A stretch of DNA of 38,870 bases, taken from a bacterium (GTDB lineage: Bacteria > B130-G9). Both the position numbers and the translations under genes were made by a program. How positions within the stretch are numbered: position 1 is the stretch's first letter; every line of letters begins with the position of its first letter. The notes beneath the pieces were generated by a model. That model saw nothing but the letters and a program-made list of their open reading frames with translations, ran no database searches and was not told where the DNA came from. Below are positions 1-8,578 of the stretch, piece after piece. Location of the stretch: NCBI GenBank assembly GCA_035527515.1, contig DATLAJ010000107.1, positions 1 through 38,870 of the forward strand, in the 5' to 3' direction.

Positions 1-1130
1 GTTCGTTAGCCTGCGCGAACTCTAACGGAGCGCCTCCTTCTTCTCGCTATGGTCGTGGGAACACGCTCAACGCATCGCTTAACATGCTCACCTATCACGG
101 GTGGGCAAGAGCTGAGCTTGCGAAGCTCGGGAACTAGAGGGGCGCCCCTAACGCCCCGAACACCTCGGAGCCAGAGGCGACCAGTCCTTCCTCCTCCTCA
201 TCTCTAGCGGAGCTCGAGGTGGTGAGTAGGCTTTGGCTCAGCCCATACGCAGTGAACAGCGTCTGTGCATGTCCCCTTGACCTCACACTTAGCGCTCTAA
301 TGCGGGGGAGCGCTCAGCTCCCCATCATCCTTCTCCTCCTTCTGAGGGGCGTAACCGCACCCCCCCTTGACGGCCATGCCCCCTGACCTGCTTGACCTGT
401 AGTCTGCTGACACTACTTCAGGAGCAGAGCGTCCGCGGAGCTTACAGGAGCAGTCATTGGGGACCGAGAATCCCTATCGCGGCCCAATGAGAGATACCAC
501 TTCAGATTCTCACGAGGCCATATCAGGAGCATGGGGTATTCATTTGCGTGAGAAATTTTTGCGGGTGAAATTCTACCTCTCTCACGGCGGCCTACTTGCT
601 TGCCACTAGAGCGAAACTACGGGGATCGCTATTTTTCTGGTTGTGTCGGTAAGGGCGTTTGATGGTGTTCAGGAAGGGATTTGTGGCGTTTCTCGGCTGG
701 TTTTCACTGTTTTGGGGAGATGCTCGGCGAACATCATTGATGTTCTAGCTCGAGCATACTATCCGGGGATGTGCTCGTCAACGTAGTGTAACCGTCTGTG
801 ACACCCCCCCCTCGCAAGGAAGTGGAGCGAAGCGGAACGTGGAAGCGCTAGCGCCTCACTCGGCTCACCTACAACCTTGAAGGAGCGTGGGAGAAGTCTT
901 ATCAATCAACAGTCAATCGAGTAATCCACCCCACGGGGAAGAGGCCGTCTTCAACTCGTCCTACTGACGGCGTATTTCTCGCTTCTGGGCACTATCTGAC
1001 TGCGATGCTGACGAGCCACGCGAGGGCCGCGCTTTCTGTGAGGACGAGGAGCCATGCAAGAATGTTAGTGATGCGATCGATGGTTGTGTTCATTTCACGT
1101 TCTTCTCTCTTAGGTTTTTTTGCTCGGTTT
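1..1130. other. Gene-free stretch of the mobile element
   Basis: No convincing coding frame is present over about 1.1 kb on either strand. The sequence has C-runs near 360 and 804 and purine/pyrimidine-biased tracts. It has small hairpins, for example a 12-bp palindrome at 138-149 (AGGGGCGCCCCT). It lies 3' of the minus-strand primase. It could hold replication or packaging signals, a decayed gene or a non-coding RNA, but I see nothing that decides between them. Confidence 0.5.
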
Positions 1131-1235
1131 GGACAGGGTTGGACACAGTTATTGCCCTTTTTCGGAAAGTCCCCTCATGAAGAAGAATCCTGGAAGGTTT
1201 CCGAAAAACACTGTTAACCCTGTCCAACCCTGTCC
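1131..1235. repeat. Nested inverted repeat with GGACAGGGTT iterons; candidate origin
   Basis: The outer arms are a perfect 15-bp inverted repeat (1131-1145, GGACAGGGTTGGACA, against 1221-1235). The inner arms are a perfect 11-bp inverted repeat (1158-1168 against 1198-1208). The right side holds two tandem copies of the 10-mer AACCCTGTCC (1216-1225 and 1226-1235). The left side holds GGACAGGGTT followed by the relative GGACACAGTT. It starts six bases past the stop of the Prim-Pol/helicase gene. Satellite islands of the SaPI type have origins built of short iterons in two sets around a melting region, close to the rep gene. A transcription terminator for the primase gene is the main alternative. 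Confidence 0.55.
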
Positions 1236-1240
1236 CAACT

Positions 1241-3382
1241 TCATTTGAGTCGTAGCCCAAAATAGACTGTTTGGCGGCTGTTAGAGGCACTTGAGTGTGG
1301 GCGCTGTTTGTCAAAGTCGTATCGGTTGAGTTGTATGCCAAAAGCAGTGGAAGTTAGGAGATTCGCGTCCATTTCGTGGGCAAATTCGTCGTAATTGGCA
1401 TACAATTTCTCAGCAGTTTCTTTGTAGCCGGCGCCGCGCTCACAATGTTCTCTGAGCCAGACCTCGAGCGGGTTGGAGTCGAGCTCGAACTGGCGGGTGA
1501 TGTCCTTAACTGACTTCGGGATGGCGAGGCCATTTGTGAGCAGCTTGACAGCACCTCGGACGGCCCAGGCTAGGATGCCGGCGCTTTCAGCTCGATAGAG
1601 GGTGTTCCAATACTTCTCAACTCGACCCTGTTCTGGGACCTGGTTCAGAAAGTTGATCCGCAGGATGCGCCGCCAGGTTGCCCAGCTGGTATCAGCAATT
1701 CTGGGCTCGTGGTTACTACAGACCACGAAAGTTGCGACAGGCGTGAACTCAAAGTTCTCTCGATATATCTGCCGGGCGCTGACCGTGCTTCCATCGCAAA
1801 GACCGTTAAGCAGTCCTGTATTGAGCGCTCTTGCGCCGAATTCGTTGGCATCAACAAACCGTTTGCCCTGCAGGTCTGCGACTTCATAAACTTCGCGGTC
1901 ATGGTGATATTGAAGGGTCTTCTTGTCGATGTGTTTGGCATAACCTGAAGCCCCGCTCCCCAAGATGAGTTTCATGGCCTCAACAATTGTGGTTTTGCCG
2001 TTGGCTCCCTTGCCGAGGAAGAGCCACCAGCATTGCTGATCAGCGTTGCCGACTAGCATATAACCACATACTCGTTGGATATGTTCAATGAGCGCCTCGT
2101 TGCCGCTGAAGCAGAATGCAAGGTGCTTGAGCCAGAGCGTGCACTGGGCGGTATGGTCGTATGTTGTTGGTGCGATCTGCGTCATCTTAAAGGCTGGATC
2201 GTGCTTGCGAAGCTGGCCGGTGCGTAGATCGACAATGCCGTTCTGGACATTCAGCAGTTCGGGGTGTTGGTCGAACTCATTCTCCTCAATCAGGATGTCG
2301 GGCAGGACCGTTGCGAGTTCCAAACTGTTGGCGATATTCGAGCGTTTTTCGGAGGAGAACGCCCACTTGACCAGTGCCTTTTGCCTGTCAGGATCACTCT
2401 CTTGGGCGGAAGCAAGAAGTTGCGTTGGTCCGACCCGCTGCACAAGAGCAAACGCCTCGGCATGAGCATCACGCCGCCAGCGTTTGCCATCCCATACTAG
2501 CCAGGCGGACTGTTTAGTCCAGCGGACGAGGCCTCTGGTGAGGAGCTGAAACCGATACGCGTTCCCAAGCTCAGTAGTATGCAGTGCGTTAAGCTCTTGA
2601 GCGGTCTCAGCAGATAGCCTGAACGCCTTCGGGCGATGTGCCTCTGGGACTGCCGGCGCTGGCGCGTAATTTGCGGCACTGTTCGCAATCCCCTGCACTT
2701 CGGCCTCAGGCAACGGCGGAGAGCACTTGCTCTGGTTCTCTGCTTGCAGCGCTGCCAGAATGGCCTCTGGCGCCAAGTTCTTGTGTCGCAATAAACTCGC
2801 CAACCTGAACAGCGTATCGTTCCGCTGCCCCTCATGAATCGTCTCAGGCGACTTGACTGGACACTTGGCCTTGCCCTTGTCGATGAGCGACATGATCTTC
2901 TGCCAGGTTGGCATCGGGAGTGTTGCCATCTCGATGTCGGTCGGGCCGAGCCCAGGCACCCACTGATAGTCCCCCTTCTGGCCGTCGAGGTGAACATGCG
3001 ACCCAGGGCCGAGAACGTAAGCGGAATGCCCGGCCTTGACGTCGATCGAGATGTCGCCGGCTACAACCTTCTGGCTTTTCAGGGGGATACCGGCGGGCGG
3101 TAGATAAAGCCTGTTGAGATGGCCTCTCCATGTCCGAATCGTTAATGTGGGCGGTAGCTCTAGCGTCTTCAAGAACGTCTCGGCTGACGGGGTGTCAGGG
3201 TCGAGGCAGAGACAGCCGTCCAAGCGAAAGGCGATGTTGCACCTATCAGCCCATTGTTCGAGGACGCTGTGGAGCTCAGCGGGGTCCCGAGCTTGCCACT
3301 TATCAAGCAGCGGTGGCGCCTTCCGTCCGGCGAGAATGGGCATCGAGACCCAGTGCAGATCGATGGGGGACGCGTGGCTCAC
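1241..3382 (-). CDS. Prim-Pol / D5-family primase-helicase, replication protein of the element
   Basis: This 713-residue protein probably primes and unwinds the element's own DNA. The N-terminal ~160 residues look like a bifunctional primase-polymerase domain, with an acidic LCLDPD motif (D61 and D63) and a possible catalytic-region histidine near H88. Residues ~185-240 resemble a primase C-terminal helical region. Residues ~370-700 form a D5-like superfamily 3 helicase with the Walker A loop GKGANGKTT at 457-465 and a VDANEFG segment after it. The GTG start is chosen because it forms a GTGA overlap with the stop of the upstream HTH gene, so the two are probably translationally coupled. Fused Prim-Pol/D5 proteins are typical of plasmids, phages and satellites. 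Helicase assignment is firm; the primase active site is less certain. Confidence 0.88.
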   Translation of the reverse strand: MSHASPIDLHWVSMPILAGRKAPPLLDKWQARDPAELHSVLEQWADRCNIAFRLDGCLCLDPDTPSAETFLKTLELPPTLTIRTWRGHLNRLYLPPAGIPLKSQKVVAGDISIDVKAGHSAYVLGPGSHVHLDGQKGDYQWVPGLGPTDIEMATLPMPTWQKIMSLIDKGKAKCPVKSPETIHEGQRNDTLFRLASLLRHKNLAPEAILAALQAENQSKCSPPLPEAEVQGIANSAANYAPAPAVPEAHRPKAFRLSAETAQELNALHTTELGNAYRFQLLTRGLVRWTKQSAWLVWDGKRWRRDAHAEAFALVQRVGPTQLLASAQESDPDRQKALVKWAFSSEKRSNIANSLELATVLPDILIEENEFDQHPELLNVQNGIVDLRTGQLRKHDPAFKMTQIAPTTYDHTAQCTLWLKHLAFCFSGNEALIEHIQRVCGYMLVGNADQQCWWLFLGKGANGKTTIVEAMKLILGSGASGYAKHIDKKTLQYHHDREVYEVADLQGKRFVDANEFGARALNTGLLNGLCDGSTVSARQIYRENFEFTPVATFVVCSNHEPRIADTSWATWRRILRINFLNQVPEQGRVEKYWNTLYRAESAGILAWAVRGAVKLLTNGLAIPKSVKDITRQFELDSNPLEVWLREHCERGAGYKETAEKLYANYDEFAHEMDANLLTSTAFGIQLNRYDFDKQRPHSSASNSRQTVYFGLRLK

Positions 3383-3618
3383 CGGGGGCTCAGGTCAATC
3401 GGCTTGACGCGGGCTCGGCCTAGCAATCGGGCGGTGCGTTCGTTGGCGGGCTGGTGGCCAGAAGCGAGATAGGCGTCAAGGTCCGCCTGCTCAATCCTGA
3501 TGGTGCGCGTGCCGACTCTCACATGCGCGAGAAGGCCGGCCTGAATCTGCAAATAGACGAGCTGGGGCGAAACGCCTAAGAGCTTCGCGGCTTGCTTAAC
3601 GGTGAGAAGATCATGCAT
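3379..3618 (-). CDS. AlpA/excisionase-like helix-turn-helix protein
   Basis: This 79-residue protein has a MerR/AlpA-type winged HTH near its N-terminus, reading LTVKQAAKLLGVSPQLVY, followed by the RIEQADLDAYL helix usual in excisionase-family DNA-binding domains. The ATG at 3618 is chosen because GAGGAG sits at the right distance before it; an in-frame start further upstream at 3675 has no such site. Its stop overlaps the primase start by four bases. In satellites AlpA-like proteins switch on the replication genes and may help excision. Here it is co-transcribed with the primase and divergent from the integrase side, which fits a master-regulator or Xis role. The exact role is inferred. Confidence 0.8.
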   Translation of the reverse strand: MHDLLTVKQAAKLLGVSPQLVYLQIQAGLLAHVRVGTRTIRIEQADLDAYLASGHQPANERTARLLGRARVKPIDLSPR

Positions 3619-3640
3619 AATAAACTCCTCATTAAAATGG

Positions 3641-3669
3641 TTGACGTATCGGTCTATCTTGTGTAGGCT
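3641..3669 (+). promoter_or_regulatory. Candidate sigma-70 promoter for the unknown gene and integrase
   Basis: TTGACG at 3641-3646 is followed after 17 bases by TAGGCT at 3664-3669. The intergenic gap to the divergent HTH gene is only about 100 bp, so it must also hold that gene's promoter and any operator. An interrupted repeat, CACAT then ATGTG, lies just downstream and could be an operator. The -10 is poor. Confidence 0.35.
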
Positions 3670-3718
3670 GTCCACATAGGGTTTGATGTGAAGTTTAGGA
3701 CATTTTGAGGATAGGCGA

Positions 3719-4771
3719 TTGGGAGTAAGGCGGAATAGCCGTAAAGCGGCGGGAGGCTTCGTCGAAGCGATTTGTTTTCGTTTTGGAGGGCTACTAGATG
3801 GGCGTAAAGCAAAGGAATCTGTGGTCGAATTGATTGCTAAGCGTCTTGGAGAAGGTCGTCGTGGGCCGAAGCCGTTTGCTCAAGGAACGCGGTTGTTGAT
3901 GGGGTTTGATGATTTTCTGGTCGAGTTGTTGCAGGAGATAGCGAGCAAGCTGGACGCCAGTTTCCCCCTGAAGGTGGTGGTGTGGACGCGGTTTAGTTAT
4001 CGGGGCGAGACGGGCGGTGTGCAAGTGCTGCGATGGCGGCTGTTTGACGAGCGTCCGAAGCCGTCCATGAGTAAGAGGGTGCTATTTCGGGTGAGTCGTC
4101 AGCGGAGGATTCGCTCTTCTGGGGATTGGGTTCAGCTAGGCGATGGTCGTTTGGGCGAGGGTTCGATTCCTAAGTTTGAGTATGACTATGACGAGGACTG
4201 GCGTTGTTCTCTCTTTCCGGTCGTGGGGGTGCTTCCCAAAGAAGGCGGTGGGATACACGACGAGGACGATTGGGAGTATTGGCGAGCGGGTTACAAGCGA
4301 TCTCTTGTAGGAATGGGACGTAGCCCGACGGATAGGGATGTTGAGGACATGATTGCGAGTCAGTTGCTTGAGCACGGTGGAATTCCTTACCATCTGTCGA
4401 GTGTTTTGGCCGAGATGCATAAGGTCGCACTGCGGGCGAGGCGGCGAGAGAATATGAGTTCGAGTCAAGAGTATGACGATGAGCACACTGGGATTGGCGG
4501 GGCGTTGGCCTGGACAGAGCAGTTGGTTGAAGGCGAGAAAGAGCCTGACAGGGCACCGCTTTCGGTGGCGGATGTTTATCACCCTCGGACGCCAGCAGAG
4601 TGTCGAGCTGTGACCATTGCGTTGCGGGCTGAGGCTCTTGGATTTCATCTTTATGGTGGGCGCGGGCGGTCTATCTCCGGATACATTAGGCGCGTGTATG
4701 GCCGGCGGGCTGCCGCTGTCTTGGGCGCATTGTCGCACTGCAGTCGGCGTCATCGTAAGTTGGGTCGGTGA
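3719..4771 (+). CDS. Unknown element-encoded protein preceding the integrase
   Basis: I do not recognise this 350-residue protein. It is rich in Arg at both ends and acidic in the middle, around residues 145-200, with DYDEDW and DEDDWEYW clusters. It has no signal peptide or membrane segment. The C-terminal ~50 residues (GGRGRSISGYIRRVYGRR and onward) look like a basic helical segment that could bind nucleic acid. The TTG at 3719 is chosen because GAGG lies eight bases upstream and no ATG occurs until well inside the frame. Its stop shares a base with the integrase ATG (TGATG), so the two genes are one translational unit. Coupling to int suggests a role in integration control or element maintenance. 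Confidence 0.65.
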   Translation: MGVRRNSRKAAGGFVEAICFRFGGLLDGRKAKESVVELIAKRLGEGRRGPKPFAQGTRLLMGFDDFLVELLQEIASKLDASFPLKVVVWTRFSYRGETGGVQVLRWRLFDERPKPSMSKRVLFRVSRQRRIRSSGDWVQLGDGRLGEGSIPKFEYDYDEDWRCSLFPVVGVLPKEGGGIHDEDDWEYWRAGYKRSLVGMGRSPTDRDVEDMIASQLLEHGGIPYHLSSVLAEMHKVALRARRRENMSSSQEYDDEHTGIGGALAWTEQLVEGEKEPDRAPLSVADVYHPRTPAECRAVTIALRAEALGFHLYGGRGRSISGYIRRVYGRRAAAVLGALSHCSRRHRKLGR

Positions 4772-5835
4772 TGGCGATAATCAAGCGAACTGGTTCTGAC
4801 ATCTTCTATGTCGATTTCCGGGACCAGGGTGGTTGTCGGCATCGAATCTCAACGGGCACTAGGAGCCGGCGGGTTGCTCTTCAAATCGAGGCGAAGCTCA
4901 AGTCGGACGCAGTGTCGGGCAAGTTCTTTGGGCCGTCCCGTGGGCAGCTGAGGCTTGCGACAGTCCTTCAACGATATGTTGATTGGCAGAAGACTATGGG
5001 GAAGCGCTGGGGTCGGTCTGACCTGGCTATGCGTAATATCCTGCGGGTCCTGAACGGTAGTATCTCGGCTGGTAGGCTCACGGTGATAGATGTTGATCGG
5101 TATAAGCGGGAGCGATTGCAGAGCGTCAAGCCTGGGACTCTTCAGCGTGAATTGACTGTGCTGATCGCAGCGTTGAATCGAGCTGTCGAACGAGGCGAGT
5201 TGAGCGTCAACCCACTTGCGGGTCGAGTAAAACAGATGATGGTTGCTCCTCGTAACCGCGTCTTAGGGGACAGTGAGGTCAATCGTTTGCTTGCCGAGGC
5301 GCAGAACGGGCCGAACTATTTACTGCCGGCACTCGCACTGATGGTTGGGGCGGGTTGTCGTCGAGGTGAAGCTTTGGGGTTGTTATGGCAGGATATTGAT
5401 CTTGATTCGGGGTCAATCATTATCCACGCAGAGAAGACCAAGAAAAGTCGGGTGGTGCCGTTGGCAGGCTGGCTTCAGGACATACTCAAAGCGGTGCCTC
5501 GGGTTGGGGCGACTGTGATTGCTACAAACGAAGGGCAGGCGATCGAAAGCATCAAGCGGAGCTTTCACTCTTGTTGCGAACGTGCGCGGATCGAACACGT
5601 AGTTCTTCACGATCTGCGGCGGACTTTCGGGACACGAATGGCGCGAGCGGGCGCGAGTCCGTGGATCATTCAAAGCTTGCTCGGACATCAGTCATTGCGG
5701 ACGACCCAAATGTATGTTTCAATCTCCGATTCGGCGATGCGCCGTGCTGTTTTTGAGGCATGTCCAGCGCCGGACGGCTTAGGGCTTGGTCAAGACGATG
5801 AGAGTAACAGGATGCATATAAGTGGGCACAAATAA
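4771..5835 (+). CDS. int: Tyrosine site-specific integrase
   Basis: This 354-residue tyrosine recombinase catalyses integration and excision at the tRNA-Gly site. The N-terminal SAM-like/core-binding domain covers roughly residues 60-150. The catalytic domain shows the Arg of GCRRGEAL (R198), the beta-strand Lys near 222, HDLRR giving H280 and R283, LLGH with H306, and the nucleophile in TQMYV (Y315). All key residues are present, so it should be active. ATG 4771 overlaps the stop of the preceding gene; a GTG three bases earlier is an alternative. It ends 60 bp before the tRNA-Gly 3' fragment, the usual place for int beside its att site. Confidence 0.95.
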   Translation: MAIIKRTGSDIFYVDFRDQGGCRHRISTGTRSRRVALQIEAKLKSDAVSGKFFGPSRGQLRLATVLQRYVDWQKTMGKRWGRSDLAMRNILRVLNGSISAGRLTVIDVDRYKRERLQSVKPGTLQRELTVLIAALNRAVERGELSVNPLAGRVKQMMVAPRNRVLGDSEVNRLLAEAQNGPNYLLPALALMVGAGCRRGEALGLLWQDIDLDSGSIIIHAEKTKKSRVVPLAGWLQDILKAVPRVGATVIATNEGQAIESIKRSFHSCCERARIEHVVLHDLRRTFGTRMARAGASPWIIQSLLGHQSLRTTQMYVSISDSAMRRAVFEACPAPDGLGLGQDDESNRMHISGHK

Positions 5836-5894
5836 GGCACAGTGCCGTTTCTGGAAGTCGTTTGATGGGCTAAATAGCCTATAATTGAACACTG

Positions 5895-5949
5895 GAGCAT
5901 CGCCTTGCCAAGGCGAGGGTCGCGGGTTCAAATCCCGTTTCCCGCTCCA
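5895..5949 (+). other. attR: 3' fragment of tRNA-Gly(GCC)
   Basis: The sequence from GAGCATCGCC through the TTGCCAA anticodon loop (anticodon GCC), the T-arm GCGGGTTCAAATCCCGT and the terminal TTCCCGCTCCA matches the 3' three quarters of a tRNA-Gly. The acceptor 5' strand and most of the D-arm are missing and are replaced by element sequence. It is not a functional tRNA. Tyrosine integrases commonly duplicate the 3' part of a tRNA gene like this, leaving an intact copy at the far end of the element. The left limit of identity is approximate. Confidence 0.88.
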
Positions 5950-5981
5950 TTTTGATGCTGAAAGCAGCTGGTATTGGTCCT

Positions 5982-6055
5982 CGGGGCGTGGCGCAGTCTG
6001 GGAGCGCACCGGAATGGGGTTCCGGTGGTCGTAGGTTCAAATCCTATCGCCCCGA
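5982..6055 (+). tRNA. tRNA-Pro(GGG)
   Basis: The cloverleaf folds fully: acceptor CGGGGCG with CGCCCCG, D-stem GCGC/GCGC, anticodon stem CCGGA/TCCGG around the loop ATGGGGT (anticodon GGG), T-stem GTAGG/CCTAT around TTCAAAT, and discriminator A. CCA is not encoded directly after it (the next bases are TAC). It follows the tRNA-Gly remnant, so the ancestral order was probably a tRNA-Gly/tRNA-Pro pair that the element split from its upstream promoter. Confidence 0.95.
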
Positions 6056-6359
6056 TACCCTATCGGGTTTGTGTGGCCGTCGGGAGCTTTGTAGAGGTGC
6101 TCGGCTCAGCAGGTACGTGCCATGCAGATAAACACATCCGGCAAGACCGCCGGGCCAGTAAGTGCACAAAGAGCTTTGAGTTCCTACCGTTAATCCTTTC
6201 TGGGCGTGACTTGGTGGGGCACGGCTTTCGGTTCTTGGCCAAAGAACAGGTAAGCCGGCAGAGTCCAAGCTCTGATCTGTTAAAATTGGCTCAAAGCGTT
6301 ATCCTATTCTGATAGGAGGGTTTTGTAACAGCGACACAACGGTTGGGAAAGGGTCGAGG
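6056..6359. other. Intergenic gap between tRNA-Pro and the lipoprotein gene
   Basis: About 300 bases without a credible gene. A short hairpin, CCTAT-TCTG-ATAGG, lies near 6303-6316. I found no clear terminator after the tRNA and no well-spaced sigma-70 promoter. Confidence 0.5.
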
Positions 6360-7286
6360 ATGAATCGTTACTCAGTTTTTGTGGCTTGTTCCGTTGTTTT
6401 CGTGCTGGCGCTCGCCAGCTGCGGCTTTGGAGGAGAGAAAGGCTTCAGCGGGACGCTGTACTTGCGAAACGGCGACTCGGTATTCTTTGACCACCTCGGC
6501 ACGACGAGCGAGGTAGCAGCGTATCATGTGAGTGGGCGTTTAGGGCAGCAGAGGGTGGCATATAACTTCGCTGATCTGGGGCTCATACTTCTTTCGGACA
6601 AGGAACCTTCGACTGTGATAATCGTGAACAAGCAGGGCGAGCGGTTCACTTTGACCGACTGCGAGCTCAAGGACGGGTTCCTTTACGTCTATAACGATCC
6701 TGTAACACACAAGCTGGATTGGACCAGGGCTGAGCGCAAGGACATCAGCCACATCGTCGTTGGGGAAAGGTCTGGGAAGATCAAGATGAACGTTACGACA
6801 CGCGAGTTCTTCCCGGCGATGTTCGTGTTTGACCCCTTCACGGGCGAGCGGCTTGTTTGGGCCGAGCACGGACACGTGATTCCTGGCGAGGCGCCTGGGC
6901 CGGCGCAAGCTGGCGGCGCGTGGTCGGGCGCAACTTACACACCGGCCGCGGCACAACCTGCGCCAAGAGCTCCCGCTGCCGTGAGCGCAGTTCCCTCACC
7001 AGCCCCAATTCCCGCCGGCGCCACGAGCGATCTGCACCTGACCATTACAACTCCGCAGCTAGCGGTCATCTTTCTCGGGGACGCCGATCTTAGCGTAACA
7101 ATTAAGGGGCCAGAACGCTTTGAGAAGAGGGTCAAGAACGCTGATGCGGACAGGCAATACACACTTGATTTCAAGAAGATTCCCAGTGGTGACTACAAGG
7201 TTGTGGCCAAATACGGCAGCAGGACCGCGGTGAGCATCGTCCGAGTGCTCGGGAAGGATGTCAGCTCCGAGTTGATGTTCGATTAG
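6360..7286 (+). CDS. Predicted lipoprotein of unknown function
   Basis: This 308-residue protein begins with a signal peptide whose hydrophobic stretch ends in the lipobox LASC, so Cys21 would be lipidated and the protein anchored in an envelope membrane. Residues ~25-175 look like a beta-rich globular domain. A Pro/Ala-rich linker (about 178-225) follows. The C-terminal ~80 residues form a small beta domain with an IPSGDYKVVAKYG segment reminiscent of PEGA-like or Ig-like folds. A GTCGAGG stretch just before ATG 6360 serves as a weak ribosome site. The adjacent butyrate genes follow after 132 bp and need not be related. The function is unknown. Confidence 0.75.
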   Translation: MNRYSVFVACSVVFVLALASCGFGGEKGFSGTLYLRNGDSVFFDHLGTTSEVAAYHVSGRLGQQRVAYNFADLGLILLSDKEPSTVIIVNKQGERFTLTDCELKDGFLYVYNDPVTHKLDWTRAERKDISHIVVGERSGKIKMNVTTREFFPAMFVFDPFTGERLVWAEHGHVIPGEAPGPAQAGGAWSGATYTPAAAQPAPRAPAAVSAVPSPAPIPAGATSDLHLTITTPQLAVIFLGDADLSVTIKGPERFEKRVKNADADRQYTLDFKKIPSGDYKVVAKYGSRTAVSIVRVLGKDVSSELMFD

Positions 7287-7418
7287 GCTCCAAGCGGGGC
7301 CAGTTTTAGTATGCAGGTTCGCGGTGCTGGGCATATAGCTTGAAAGACCTATCCAGCTTGAGGATAATAGCGGCGTCTGAATCTTCCTGTTTTCAATTAG
7401 ATTTGCGCTGAGGGTTAG

Positions 7419-8510
7419 ATGGTTAATAGAGACTTGATCATTGTGGTGAATCCCGGCTCCACCTCGACCAAGGTAGCTTTGTTTGGAGAGAATGGCTCCG
7501 TTCTCCAGGAGACAGTCGCCCATGACAGGGCCTTGGTGGCAGCCTCTCGAGTTGTCTATGAGCAGTACGAGTGGAGGATGGAGACGATCCTGAAGATTCT
7601 GGAGAAACTAGAGGGTTGGCAGACTAGAACGCGAGGCGTGGTTGGCCGAGGCGGTCTGCTGCACCCGCTGCCGGGAGGGACATATCTTGTCAACGACGAT
7701 ATGGTGGAGGACCTGAAGGTGTCCCGCTACGGCGATCACCCCTCAAATCTTGGCGCGCCGCTCGCCAAGGGGATCGCAGATAAGCTGGGTGTTCCGGCCT
7801 TCATCGTCGATTCGGTAATGACGGACGAGCTGTGGGACATAGCACGCATCTCGGGCTACGCCGAGATACAGCGAGTATCAACGACGCACGCGCTTAACAT
7901 CAAGGCCACTGCGAGGCGACGTGCTGAGCAGCTCAACAAGCCAATTGAGGATACGAGCTTCGTGGTTTGCCATCTAGGAGGCGGCATCTCGGTGGTGTCG
8001 CTGAAGGGCGGGAAGATCGTCGATATGAATAACGCACTCTTGGGCGAGGGCACGTTCAGCCCCGAAAGAGTGGGCACACTGCCCGTTCGCCAGCTGATAG
8101 ACCTCTGCTTCTCTGGCAAGTTTGCGTCGGCAGGGGAGATGAAACACAAGCTGGTCAAGGAGGGCGGGCTTTACAGCTATCTTAAAACAAATGACCTTCA
8201 GAAGATCGAGCAGATGATTGCAGACGGCGACAAGAAAGCGGACCTGGTCTTTTCGGCGATGGCATTTCAGATTGCCAAAGCGATAGGCGGTGCGGCCTGC
8301 GCTCTTTCGGGGAAGATGGACGGAATACTGATCAGCGGTGGGGCTGCGCAGTCGAAGGTCCTTATAGAACGGATATTAGAAAGGATCAAGTTCCTTGGAC
8401 CGGTTTACGTTCACGCGGGAGAGGGGGAATTGGAGTCGTTGGCGCAGGGGGCGGCACGTGTGCTAGATGGAGTTGAAGAGGCCAAGACCTACGCCAGGAT
8501 TAGCGAGTAG
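7419..8510 (+). CDS. buk: Butyrate kinase
   Basis: This 363-residue acetokinase-family enzyme interconverts butyryl phosphate plus ADP and butyrate plus ATP. The N-terminal phosphate-binding motif VNPGSTSTKVALF is intact. HALNIKATARR and CHLGGGISV follow in family order, and the C-terminal ISGGAAQSK segment completes the ASKHA fold. Length is normal for Buk. It starts at ATG 7419 with a GAGG-type site upstream. The phosphate acyltransferase gene follows 68 bp downstream on the same strand, so the pair probably forms an operon making ATP from butyryl-CoA or branched-chain acyl-CoA. Branched-chain carboxylate kinase is the close alternative. Confidence 0.93.
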   Translation: MVNRDLIIVVNPGSTSTKVALFGENGSVLQETVAHDRALVAASRVVYEQYEWRMETILKILEKLEGWQTRTRGVVGRGGLLHPLPGGTYLVNDDMVEDLKVSRYGDHPSNLGAPLAKGIADKLGVPAFIVDSVMTDELWDIARISGYAEIQRVSTTHALNIKATARRRAEQLNKPIEDTSFVVCHLGGGISVVSLKGGKIVDMNNALLGEGTFSPERVGTLPVRQLIDLCFSGKFASAGEMKHKLVKEGGLYSYLKTNDLQKIEQMIADGDKKADLVFSAMAFQIAKAIGGAACALSGKMDGILISGGAAQSKVLIERILERIKFLGPVYVHAGEGELESLAQGAARVLDGVEEAKTYARISE

Positions 8511-8578
8511 CTTAAGCATGGTTTGCCTCATTGATGTTGCTCGGTGAAATGACAGCGTTTGGGATTTAGGGTGTGATT

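Larger units (their letters stand above)
1..5949. mobile_element. Right part of an integrated satellite/island-like element inserted in tRNA-Gly
   Basis: The segment ends at a 3' fragment of tRNA-Gly and carries, reading leftwards from it, a tyrosine integrase, an unknown protein, a divergent AlpA/Xis-like HTH gene and a Prim-Pol/helicase. Integrase facing one way with alpA plus primase facing the other is the known layout of phage-inducible chromosomal islands and related satellites. No intact tRNA-Gly is present in the first 1240 bases, so the left attachment site and any further cargo lie outside the window. The right boundary is seen directly. The satellite assignment is inference, because no packaging or capsid-redirecting genes are visible. 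Confidence 0.75.

Noticed and set aside
5895-5949. Functional tRNA-Gly
   Set aside because: The 5' acceptor strand and most of the D-arm are missing, so only the 3' part remains.
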